Part shown: positions 1-6,689 of the stretch, piece by piece | How the letters are laid out: every line of letters begins with the position of its first letter | Numbering within the stretch: position 1 is the first letter of the stretch | Assembly (NCBI GenBank): GCA_020626545.1 | Contig: JAHKZS010000066.1 | Span: 1-11,316, forward strand | Source: a bacterium | GTDB taxonomy: Bacteria; Bacillota; Clostridia; Oscillospirales; Acutalibacteraceae | Length of the DNA: 11,316 nt | Direction: 5' to 3' | Position numbers and translations under genes: made by a program | The notes under the pieces: generated by a model | What the model was told of the DNA's origin: nothing | What the model saw: only the letters and a program-made list of their open reading frames with translations | Databases searched by the model: none

Positions 1-1078
1 CCTTAAACTTTTTATCGAGCTCATCCGCCTTAGCTTTATCAACCTCGCCGTCACCGTTGAGCGAGCCGATACGCTTAACGAGCTTGTCGTAAGCCTTCGC
101 GGTATTGTCGAGGCTGTCGTAAGAGAACGTAAGCGGTTTTCTGTAGTGGCTCTGTAAGCAGAACATCCTGTACACAAGCGGATTATAGCCCTTTTCCTCG
201 AGTAGAGAAACGGTTAAAAACTCGCCCTTGGATTTACTCATTTTACCTGTGTTATCGTTGAGGTGAAGAACGTGGAACCAGTAATTACACCATTTATGAC
301 CGAGGAAAGCCTCGCTCTGAGCGATTTCGTTGGTATGATGGGGGAAAGCGTTGTCAACGCCGCCGCAGTGAATATCGAGATACTCGCCTAAGTGCTTAAT
401 GCTTATCGAGGAACACTCAATATGCCAGCCGGGGTAACCCACGCCCCACGGACTGTCCCATTTAAGCGCCTGATCCTCGAACTTTGACTTAGTAAACCAG
501 AGTACGAAGTCGGTTTTGTTGCGCTTATTTTCGTCGTTATCTACATCCTCGCGAACCCCGACTTCTAAGTCGTCGGCGTTCATATTTCCAAATACATAGT
601 AATCGTCGAGCTTAGAGGTATCGAAATAAACGTTACCGCCCGCGAAATACGCGTAACCCTTGTCCATTAAGGTTTCGACCATTTTAATAAATTCGTCGAT
701 ACAATTGGTAGCGGGTTCTACTACGTCGGGAGTTTTAATGTTGAGTTTTTTACAGTCGTCGAAAAAAGCGTCGGTGTAGAACTTAGCGATTTCCATAACG
801 CTCTTATGCTCGCGCTTAGCGCCCTCGACCATCTTATCGTCGCCTGTATCCGCATCGGAGGTTAAATGTCCTACGTCGGTAATATTCATAACTCTAGTCA
901 CGTCGTAACCCGAGTAACGCAGGTACTTTTCGAGAACATCCTCCATAATATATGTGCGGAGATTTCCGATATGAGCGTAATGATAAACCGTCGGGCCGCA
1001 GGTATACATATTAACCTTGCCCTCGGTATGCGGAATAAACTCCTCTTTTTTCTGTCCTAATGTGTTATATAAAATCAT
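1..1078 (-). CDS. cysS: cysteinyl-tRNA synthetase, C-terminal part cut by the left edge
   Basis: Class I aminoacyl-tRNA synthetase that activates cysteine with ATP and charges tRNA-Cys in the cytosol. 359 residues are visible from the start codon; a full protein is usually about 450-480, so the tRNA-binding C-terminus is missing. Seen: the CGPTVY motif with C27 as first zinc ligand, the HIGN nucleotide-binding motif at 36-39, a WHIECS zinc-ligand segment near residue 210, an FPHHTNEIAQSEA segment, and KMSKS at 279-283. The ATG is preceded by AAAGGTG at about 7 nt and lies 20 bp after the pgsA stop, so it is probably the last visible gene of the recA unit. Oddity: after NITDV, canonical enzymes usually read straight into DDK, but this one has an extra stretch (GHLTSDADTG) before DDKM, which marks a variant subfamily. 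The assignment is secure; the subfamily reading is from memory of family sequences. Confidence 0.96.
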   Translation of the reverse strand, partial: MILYNTLGQKKEEFIPHTEGKVNMYTCGPTVYHYAHIGNLRTYIMEDVLEKYLRYSGYDVTRVMNITDVGHLTSDADTGDDKMVEGAKREHKSVMEIAKFYTDAFFDDCKKLNIKTPDVVEPATNCIDEFIKMVETLMDKGYAYFAGGNVYFDTSKLDDYYVFGNMNADDLEVGVREDVDNDENKRNKTDFVLWFTKSKFEDQALKWDSPWGVGYPGWHIECSSISIKHLGEYLDIHCGGVDNAFPHHTNEIAQSEAFLGHKWCNYWFHVLHLNDNTGKMSKSKGEFLTVSLLEEKGYNPLVYRMFCLQSHYRKPLTFSYDSLDNTAKAYDKLVKRIGSLNGDGEVDKAKADELDKKFK

Positions 1079-1098
1079 CTTAAACACCTTTCCAATAT

Positions 1099-1686
1099 CT
1101 ATTCCATACTTATAAAATCTTTGTTGTCCTTTAGGTAAATAACGCCCGAAATTATACAGAATACCGTCGAAATCCACAGCGCGGCTTCACCGATAATGTA
1201 GAAAATAAAGTTGAGATTTGAGATTAACGCGCTGCCCATCGGTACCATTTTTAATATATCGAGCGTAATCCGCAACACAAAGATAATAATTATAGCGGTT
1301 ATCTGGGTAACAGTCTTGACCTTACCCCAAATATTCGCGGCTACAACCTTTCCCTCGCTCGCGGCGACAAGCCTGATTGACGTTACGGTAAATTCCCTGA
1401 ACAGTACGACTATAACGAGAATAGCGTCGCACAGCCCCGCCTGAATAAAGCACACAAGCGCCGAAAGCACGAGTATTTTATCCGCTAAGGGATCGCTGAA
1501 TTTTCCGAAATTAGTGACAAGATTTCGTCTGCGGGCGATTTTACCGTCGAACATATCGGTCAAACTCGCCGCGCCGAAAACCGCCAGCGCCGCTAAGTAG
1601 TGAAACGGAAAATCTATAAGAATCGCCGCGATAAAAAACGGAACGAGTACAATTCGTAAAATTGTAAGTTTATTGGGTAAATTCAT
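1099..1686 (-). CDS. pgsA: CDP-diacylglycerol--glycerol-3-phosphate 3-phosphatidyltransferase
   Basis: Integral membrane enzyme that transfers the phosphatidyl group from CDP-diacylglycerol to sn-glycerol 3-phosphate, giving phosphatidylglycerol phosphate and CMP; this is the committed step to phosphatidylglycerol and cardiolipin. The CDP-alcohol phosphotransferase signature is complete: D44, D47, G48, A51, R52, G61, D65 and D69 fit D-x2-D-G-x2-A-R-x8-G-x3-D-x3-D. The rest is mostly hydrophobic, with helices roughly at 8-24, 30-46, 72-98, 120-143 and 158-184. At 195 aa it has the usual length. The NKLTILRI N-terminus is typical of PgsA rather than of phosphatidylserine synthase. The start ATG lies 15 bp after the rimO stop, behind a modest AGAGAAAG ribosome binding site. 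An out-of-frame ATG-ATT-TAA just upstream overlaps the start codon. Confidence 0.95.
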   Translation of the reverse strand: MNLPNKLTILRIVLVPFFIAAILIDFPFHYLAALAVFGAASLTDMFDGKIARRRNLVTNFGKFSDPLADKILVLSALVCFIQAGLCDAILVIVVLFREFTVTSIRLVAASEGKVVAANIWGKVKTVTQITAIIIIFVLRITLDILKMVPMGSALISNLNFIFYIIGEAALWISTVFCIISGVIYLKDNKDFISME

Positions 1687-1701
1687 TAAATCATTCTTTC
1701 T

Positions 1702-3030
1702 CTATATCATTTCGCCGACAGGTTCAATTCCGAGATAATCGGTAATCTTAACCTTTACGAAACTGCCCGAGGCGGGCTTAGTTTCACCGGCTGTAAAGAA
1801 TACGTTTCCGTCAACCTCGGGACAATCGCCCGCGGTTCTTCCGAAATAACATTCGGCGTAGCGGTCGAATCCTTCTACGAGTACCTCGACTTCGCTTCCG
1901 ATAGACTGCTCGGCGTAATTTTCCATAATCGCCTGCTGTTGCTCAAAAATTATCTCGGCGCGTTTCTGCTTTATATCCTCGTCAATCTGGTCGGGAAGCT
2001 TCGCCGCGGGAGTATCTTCCTCCTGAGAATAGGGGAAACATCCCATACGATTGAACTTGATTTCGTCTACGAACCTCGAAAGCTCCTCAAACTGCTCCTC
2101 GCTCTCGCCCGGGAAACCTGTTATAAATGTCGAGCGCAGGGTGAGGTTCGGGATTCTGTCCCTGAGCTTTTTAATAAGCGCCGAAAGCTCCTCGTAACTT
2201 CCCTTGCGGTTCATAACCTTCAGGAGTTCTTTGTTACAGTGCTGAAGCGGTAAATCGAGGTATTTTACGATTTTATCCTCGCTCGCTATGGTGTCGATAA
2301 GCTCGTCGGTAATGCGTTCGGGATAGCAGTAAAGCATGCGTATCCACTTTAATTCCTCAACCTTACACAGCTCCCTTAAAAGCTTCGGAAGCTCAGATTT
2401 TCCGTAAATGTCGGTTCCGTAATACGAGGTGTCCTGGGCTATTACGATAAGTTCCTTAACTCCGCCCTCGGCGAGCCATTTCGCTTCCTTTACCAAGTCC
2501 TCTATCTTACGGCTTCGGTATCTGCCTCTTATCATCGGAATAGCGCAGTAGGTGCAGTGATTATCGCAACCGTCCGCTATTTTGAGATAAGCGTAGTGGC
2601 GGGGCGTGCTCTGGATTCTCTCGCCCTCGAGCTTGAGCTCCTCTTTAGGCGGGAATATCTCCTGCTTTTCGCCGAGTAAAGCGTTTTTTATAATCTCGGC
2701 GATTTTATCGTTAGCGCCTATACCGACGCACGCGTCGATTTCGGGCATCTGCTTCATAACGTCCTTTTGGTAACGCTCGGCTAAACAACCCGTAACGATA
2801 AGGCATTTAATCTGTCCCTCAGCTTTAAGCTTGGCGAGCTCGAGAATTTCCTCGATACTCTCCTGCTTGGCGGGTTCGATAAACGCGCAGGTGTTTATAA
2901 TCGCGGCGTCGGACATAGCGACGTCCTCGACTATCTCAAAATCATTTTTATTTAGTTTCGCAAGCAGCATCTCGGCGTCGACCTGATTTTTGGCGCAGCC
3001 TAAAGATACTATACCCACTTTGTATTTCAT
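1702..3030 (-). CDS. rimO: ribosomal protein S12 methylthiotransferase RimO
   Basis: Radical-SAM enzyme that adds a methylthio group to the beta-carbon of a conserved aspartate in ribosomal protein S12 (Asp89 in E. coli numbering). Three parts are visible: an N-terminal UPF0004 domain with cluster ligands C12, C48 and C82; the radical-SAM core with C155-x3-C159-x2-C162; and a C-terminal TRAM domain from about 374 to 440. The SLGCAKNQVDAE start and the RGRYRSR sequence after the radical-SAM cysteines point to RimO rather than the tRNA enzymes MiaB or MtaB. At 442 aa it has the usual length. Its ATG overlaps the recX stop by 4 bp (ATGA), which suggests translational coupling; a GAGGA about 9 nt upstream lies inside recX. 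Confidence 0.96.
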   Translation of the reverse strand: MKYKVGIVSLGCAKNQVDAEMLLAKLNKNDFEIVEDVAMSDAAIINTCAFIEPAKQESIEEILELAKLKAEGQIKCLIVTGCLAERYQKDVMKQMPEIDACVGIGANDKIAEIIKNALLGEKQEIFPPKEELKLEGERIQSTPRHYAYLKIADGCDNHCTYCAIPMIRGRYRSRKIEDLVKEAKWLAEGGVKELIVIAQDTSYYGTDIYGKSELPKLLRELCKVEELKWIRMLYCYPERITDELIDTIASEDKIVKYLDLPLQHCNKELLKVMNRKGSYEELSALIKKLRDRIPNLTLRSTFITGFPGESEEQFEELSRFVDEIKFNRMGCFPYSQEEDTPAAKLPDQIDEDIKQKRAEIIFEQQQAIMENYAEQSIGSEVEVLVEGFDRYAECYFGRTAGDCPEVDGNVFFTAGETKPASGSFVKVKITDYLGIEPVGEMI

Positions 3031-3641
3031 ATGTATTCGTCCTCAAAATAATTACTCATTACCGCTTTAATATCGCCCCAGGAGTAGCCCATTCTTTGCA
3101 GAGCGGCAACGGCTTTGCGCCTGCCTTTTTCGTCCGAAAGATTTTTTCTGTACTTTCGCTCGATTAGAATCTCGATATGCTCTCTCGGGTCGGGGTCGAG
3201 TTCCTCTAAAATCTCGTCGGCTAAGTCCTTGTCGATACCCTTTTCGGTAAGCTTGTATTTAGCTCCGCGCACGGATAAGTGCTTGACGTTTATAAGCTCC
3301 TCGGCGTAACGTCTGGCGAATTTTTCGTCGTTCACAAGCCCGAGTTCCTCCATACGCTCGACCGCTTTTTTTGCCGAATCGGCGGTTGCGGTTCTGCGGA
3401 TTTTGGTTTCAAGCTCTCTTTTGCTGTGGTCGCGGGAGGACAAAAGCCAAAGCGCCTTTTCCTTGGCACGCTTTTCCTCGGAGCTGTCGATAAGCTCCTT
3501 TAGCTGTTCGTCCGTAATCTCGCTTCCGACCGAAAAATTGCTCGCGATAATGGTTTCGGTGTCTATTTTAACAGCATACTCTCCGTCGATATAAATGGCG
3601 GAGAGTTTCTTTCGTTTAGGAACGATGTCTGTAATAGTCAT
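3027..3641 (-). CDS. recX: regulatory protein RecX
   Basis: Cytosolic modulator of RecA filaments; in studied bacteria RecX inhibits or remodels RecA on single-stranded DNA. The protein has 204 aa. The N-terminal ~60 residues form the beta-rich extension common in Firmicutes (IVPKRKKLSAIYIDGEYAV). Helical repeats follow, with ALWLLSSRDHSKRELETKI around 63-81, a LVNDEKFARRYAEELI segment in the middle, and a last repeat ending in RMGYSWGDIKAVM. These helical RecX repeats, plus the position directly after recA, make the call firm. The stop of recA and the start of recX share one base (TGATG) and no strong ribosome binding site precedes the ATG, so translation probably depends on termination at recA. 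The 3' end overlaps rimO by 4 bp. Confidence 0.93.
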   Translation of the reverse strand: MTITDIVPKRKKLSAIYIDGEYAVKIDTETIIASNFSVGSEITDEQLKELIDSSEEKRAKEKALWLLSSRDHSKRELETKIRRTATADSAKKAVERMEELGLVNDEKFARRYAEELINVKHLSVRGAKYKLTEKGIDKDLADEILEELDPDPREHIEILIERKYRKNLSDEKGRRKAVAALQRMGYSWGDIKAVMSNYFEDEYI

Positions 3642-4738
3642 CAGTCTTCAACTAATACGTCTATATTAGCTTTTTTGGATTTTGCCGCGGGCTTTGCTTC
3701 TTCCTTAACCGCTACGGCTTTAGCCTTGGGAGCCGCCTTTTTCTTGGGGCCGAGCTTGTCTATATTATCCCAAAGGTCTTTTTCGATTTTCTCGGCGAGT
3801 TCGGGGTTATTTAAGAGTAAGTCCTTAACGTTCTCTCTGCCTTGGCCTAAACGTTCGCCATTATAGCTGAACCACGCGCCGGCTTTCTGAATAACGTCCG
3901 CCTTAACGGATAAGTCCACCAGCTCGCCGATACGGCTGATACCCTGGCCGTACATAATATCGAACTCCGCTTCCTTAAACGGAGGAGCGATTTTGTTCTT
4001 AACAACCTTGGCTCTTGTGCGGTTACCTATCATCTCGCCGTTCTGTTTAAGAGTTTCGATACGTCTGACGTCAATACGAACGGAGGAGTAGAATTTAAGC
4101 GCGCGTCCGCCTGTTGTAACCTCGGGGTTGCCGTAGATTACGCCGACCTTCTCACGAAGCTGGTTGATAAAGATAGCTACGCAGTTGCTCTTGTTAATAG
4201 CGCCCGCGAGTTTTCTTAAAGCCTGCGACATAAGTCTTGCGTGAAGTCCTACGTGGCTGTCGCCCATCTCGCCCTCGATTTCAGCCTTCGGAACGAGAGC
4301 CGCTACCGAGTCTACTACGATAACGTCGATAGCTCCGCTTCTTATAAGCGCCTCGGCGATTTCGAGAGCGTCCTCGCCTGTGTCCGGCTGAGAAACTAAA
4401 AGCGAGTCAATATCTACGCCTAAAGCCTGTGCGTAAACTGGATCCAAAGCGTGCTCAACGTCGATAAACGCTACGTTACCGCCGTTTTTCTGACCTTCCG
4501 CGATACAGTGGAGCGAAAGCGTAGTTTTACCCGAAGATTCGGGACCGTAAATCTCTACGATTCTACCTCTCGGAAGTCCTCCGATACCGAGGGCTATATC
4601 GAGTGAGAGCGAACCTGTAGAAATATGGTCAACCGCCATATGCTGATTCTGACCTAAGCGCATTACCGCGCCCTTGCCAAATTGTTTTTCAATCTGAGTC
4701 ATCGCTGTTTCAAGAGCTTTAGCCTTATCAACTGCCAT
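3641..4738 (-). CDS. recA: recombinase RecA
   Basis: DNA-dependent ATPase that forms filaments on single-stranded DNA, carries out strand exchange, and stimulates LexA self-cleavage in the SOS response. In the 365-aa product: the N-terminal helix, Walker A GPESSGKT at 65-72, the Walker B region ending [10 protein letters not shown], the loop-1 segment [21 protein letters not shown], and the loop-2 segment [14 protein letters not shown]. The reading frame is open further, to a TTG at 4762, but that would put the GGAGG ribosome binding site inside the gene. The ATG at 4738 sits 8 nt behind GGAGG and gives the standard N-terminus [10 protein letters not shown], so I chose it; the ATG at 4744 is only 2 nt from GGAGG. 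The C-terminal tail (about 330-365) is a Lys/Ala/Pro-rich stretch ending in the acidic NIDVLVED. Confidence 0.98.
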   Translation of the reverse strand: MAVDKAKALETAMTQIEKQFGKGAVMRLGQNQHMAVDHISTGSLSLDIALGIGGLPRGRIVEIYGPESSGKTTLSLHCIAEGQKNGGNVAFIDVEHALDPVYAQALGVDIDSLLVSQPDTGEDALEIAEALIRSGAIDVIVVDSVAALVPKAEIEGEMGDSHVGLHARLMSQALRKLAGAINKSNCVAIFINQLREKVGVIYGNPEVTTGGRALKFYSSVRIDVRRIETLKQNGEMIGNRTRAKVVKNKIAPPFKEAEFDIMYGQGISRIGELVDLSVKADVIQKAGAWFSYNGERLGQGRENVKDLLLNNPELAEKIEKDLWDNIDKLGPKKKAAPKAKAVAVKEEAKPAAKSKKANIDVLVED

Positions 4739-4744
4739 TTTCAT

Positions 4745-4753
4745 TACCTCCGT
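4745..4753 (-). promoter_or_regulatory. recA ribosome binding site that decides the start
   Basis: The minus strand reads ACGGAGGTA here, followed by ATG-AAA-ATG. GGAGG stands 8 nt from the second ATG (4738) and only 2 nt from the first (4744). This supports the 365-aa start and rules out the longer TTG-initiated frame, which would run through the site. Confidence 0.8.
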
Positions 4754-4789
4754 TTTTATCAATATTATATCTATAAAACTTACTATACA

Positions 4790-4818
4790 ATTATAAATTA
4801 TAGCGGTAAAAAAATCAA
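4790..4818 (-). promoter_or_regulatory. sigma-A-type promoter candidate P2 for recA
   Basis: On the minus strand TTGATT (4818-4813) is separated by exactly 17 bases from TATAAT (4795-4790). Transcription would start near 4783 and leave a leader of about 45 nt before the recA ATG. The -10 is perfect and the -35 matches at four of six positions. The region is AT-rich, so other TATAAT matches (4802-4797, 4769-4764) exist, but this one has the best-spaced -35. Confidence 0.6.
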
Positions 4819-4845
4819 TATAAAAGCGTTAAAAAGTACGAACAA
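4817..4845 (-). promoter_or_regulatory. sigma-A-type promoter candidate P1 for recA, overlapping the LexA-like box
   Basis: On the minus strand TTGTTC (4845-4840) is 17 bases upstream of TATATT (4822-4817). Both hexamers are weaker than in the downstream candidate, but the -35 lies inside the LexA-like sequence. That is the arrangement expected if this start were repressed by LexA and released on DNA damage. Its -10 overlaps the -35 of the downstream candidate. Confidence 0.4.
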
Positions 4846-4852
4846 ATTTTCT
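4839..4852 (+). promoter_or_regulatory. degenerate LexA (SOS) operator upstream of recA
   Basis: The plus strand reads CGAACAAATTTTCT. The Gram-positive SOS box is CGAAC-N4-GTTCG: the left arm is perfect and the right arm keeps three of five bases. It lies about 100 bp before the recA start codon and covers the -35 of one promoter candidate. The position fits an SOS operator, but the degenerate right arm keeps this tentative. Confidence 0.4.
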
Positions 4853-4856
4853 AAAT

Positions 4857-5699
4857 TCAATCTACTGTACCATAAACAACCCTCTGAATACCGCCTAAAT
4901 CGAGTTTGTAGTCTATATTTTTCACTCCCGCGTTCTCCATAAGGGTTTTGACCGCCTCGAACTGCCCCTCGCCGATTTCAAAAGCAATCATTCCGCCGCT
5001 CTTTAGTTTAGAGGTGTAGTCCTTTATAATACCGCGGTAAAATTTAAGTCCGTCAGCTCCGCCGTCGAGCGCGGTTTTCGGCTCGAACGAAATCTCTTTT
5101 TGGAGGGTATCAATCTCGTCGGTGATAATGTACGGCGGGTTAGAGATAATAAGGTCGAAGCTTTTATCCATAAACTCGTCCGCGCAGTAGAATACGTCCC
5201 CCGCGACAACCTCGATATTCGCCTTGTTTATGTTGATATTTTCGCATAGATAGGGGAGAGCTTCGGCTGATTTTTCGAGCGCGTAAACTTCGGCGTCGGT
5301 TTCTTTAGCTATGGCGACAGCTAACGCTCCGCTTCCCGAGCATAAGTCTAAGACCCGAGCGTTCTGTTTATCTTTCAGGAAGTCGAGCGAAAGTCTTAAC
5401 AGAACTTCCGTATCATCCCTCGGGATTAGAACGCCTTTACCCACCTTAAATATATAGCCGTAAAACTCCCATTCTCCGAGAATATACTGTAACGGCTCTC
5501 CGCTCAGCCTGCGCCCTAAAAGAGTTAAGAACTCGGCGCCCTTTTTATCGTCGGCGGTTATGTTTTCCGCCATAAGCTGAGCCTTATTTACATTAAAAAC
5601 CTTTTCGATTAAGCACATAGAATTAAAGGCAGGATCCGAAATTCCTGCCTTATCTAATTCCTCTTTAGCTTTATTATATAAAAACTTAACAGCAACCAT
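4857..5699 (-). CDS. prmC: peptide chain release factor N5-glutamine methyltransferase
   Basis: SAM-dependent enzyme that methylates the glutamine of the GGQ motif in release factors RF1 and RF2, which raises termination efficiency. In 280 aa: an N-terminal helical substrate-binding domain (about 1-75) with the EPLQYILG segment at 68-75, then IPRDDTE at 92-98 (usually IPRPDTE), SAM-binding motif I DLCSGSGALA at 118-127, and the catalytic NPPY at 187-190. The ATG at 5699 lies within the end of the yqhQ gene (14-bp overlap) and has no strong ribosome binding site, so coupled translation is likely. No other in-frame start would keep the N-terminal domain. prmC often neighbours prfA, its substrate gene, but here recA follows after 118 bp. 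I see no clear terminator between them. Confidence 0.95.
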   Translation of the reverse strand: MVAVKFLYNKAKEELDKAGISDPAFNSMCLIEKVFNVNKAQLMAENITADDKKGAEFLTLLGRRLSGEPLQYILGEWEFYGYIFKVGKGVLIPRDDTEVLLRLSLDFLKDKQNARVLDLCSGSGALAVAIAKETDAEVYALEKSAEALPYLCENININKANIEVVAGDVFYCADEFMDKSFDLIISNPPYIITDEIDTLQKEISFEPKTALDGGADGLKFYRGIIKDYTSKLKSGGMIAFEIGEGQFEAVKTLMENAGVKNIDYKLDLGGIQRVVYGTVD

Positions 5700-6678
5700 T
5701 TTTTACAATATCCGATCCGTCGTCGGGGATAACCGCCTCAATAGCCTTGATAGCGACTTCGCACATTTTCTCGTCGGGTTCTTTAGTGGTAATTCTCTGA
5801 GCCCAAAGTCCCGGAGCGGCGATAATTCTCGTTACAATATTATCGTGCTTACCGCAGAATTTTATAAGCTCATAGCCGATACCCATAGTAACGGGCAGAA
5901 GCAGTATCTTTATAAGCGGTCTTAAAAATACTCCCTTAGGAATAAACAGACCGATAATAATTCCGACTAAAAGCATAAGAAGTATAAAGCTTGTACCGCA
6001 TCTCGGGTGGAAACGTCTTTGTTTCATAACGTTTTCGGGAGTGAGCTCGAGCTCCTTTTCGTAACAGAAAATCGTCTTATGCTCGGCTCCGTGATACTGG
6101 AAAACACGCTTCATATCGGGCGTCATAGATACAATCAGTATATACGAAATAAAGATTGCTATTTTTAATATACCCTCTATAACCGACTGCCAGAAAGCAA
6201 TGGACTCGTTAGCTCCGCCGTTTAAAGCGGGGAACGCTAATCCGAGTAACCCGAAAATCCAAGTAGGTAAAAAGAAGAACAGAAGTACCGCTAAAGCTAC
6301 GCCGATTAAACTCGAAAATATCATAAGTATTTTCATAATCTTGTCGCCGAATTTTTCGGTGAGCCATTTTTCGAACTTGCCGGGTTCTTTTTCTTCCTCT
6401 TCCTCGTCGATACCCTCCATCGCCTTGTTGGCTGAAATCATAAGACTCTTGTAGCTTAAACGCATCGAGTCAATCATACCCGAAACGCCTCTTATCAAGG
6501 GCAAACGCCAGAATTTACTCGACTGGCTTAAAAATTTAATATCTACGTCCTCCGTATAAATTTCGCTGTTCGGAGTACGTACCGCGACGGTGCTTTTCTT
6601 AGGCCCGCGCATCATAATTCCCTCAATCAGCGCGCTTCCGCCGATTGAAGTAATCTTTTTTGTCTCGTTTTTACTCAT
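5686..6678 (-). CDS. yqhQ: YqhQ-family (DUF1385) multi-spanning membrane protein of unknown function
   Basis: A 330-aa protein with the family's opening signature GGSALIEGIMMRGPK (13-27) and two conserved polar motifs, HGAEHK at 196-201 and HPRCGTSF at 224-231. Hydrophobic segments lie near 114-150, 166-187, 229-248 and 252-272; an acidic run (DEEEEEKE) sits at about 91-98, before the first. The His/Glu/Cys motifs fall at the membrane boundaries and look like a metal or redox site, but that is inference: the biochemical role of the family is not known to me. The last two residues are Cys-Cys. AAGGTGA stands about 5 nt before the ATG and overlaps the stop of the kinase gene (gap 11 bp). Proximity to prmC is common in Firmicutes. 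The family call is firm; no function is claimed. Confidence 0.9.
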   Translation of the reverse strand: MSKNETKKITSIGGSALIEGIMMRGPKKSTVAVRTPNSEIYTEDVDIKFLSQSSKFWRLPLIRGVSGMIDSMRLSYKSLMISANKAMEGIDEEEEEKEPGKFEKWLTEKFGDKIMKILMIFSSLIGVALAVLLFFFLPTWIFGLLGLAFPALNGGANESIAFWQSVIEGILKIAIFISYILIVSMTPDMKRVFQYHGAEHKTIFCYEKELELTPENVMKQRRFHPRCGTSFILLMLLVGIIIGLFIPKGVFLRPLIKILLLPVTMGIGYELIKFCGKHDNIVTRIIAAPGLWAQRITTKEPDEKMCEVAIKAIEAVIPDDGSDIVKNGCC

Positions 6679-6689
6679 AAAATCACCTT

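Noticed and set aside
866..1060. Plus-strand open frame of 64 codons at the cysS 5' end
   Set aside because: Covers the conserved HIGN and zinc-site coding region on the opposite strand, so its openness follows from cysS.
1939..2253. Plus-strand open frame of 104 codons inside rimO
   Set aside because: Fully antisense to a well-conserved gene, with no recognisable motif.
4848..4863. Terminator after prmC
   Set aside because: Only a 5-bp A/T stem (AATTT/AAATT) with no T-run can be drawn, too weak for an intrinsic terminator.
4682..4942. Plus-strand open frame of 86 codons spanning the recA-prmC gap
   Set aside because: AT-rich, Tyr/Lys-rich product crossing two genes and the promoter region; no ribosome binding site or domain.
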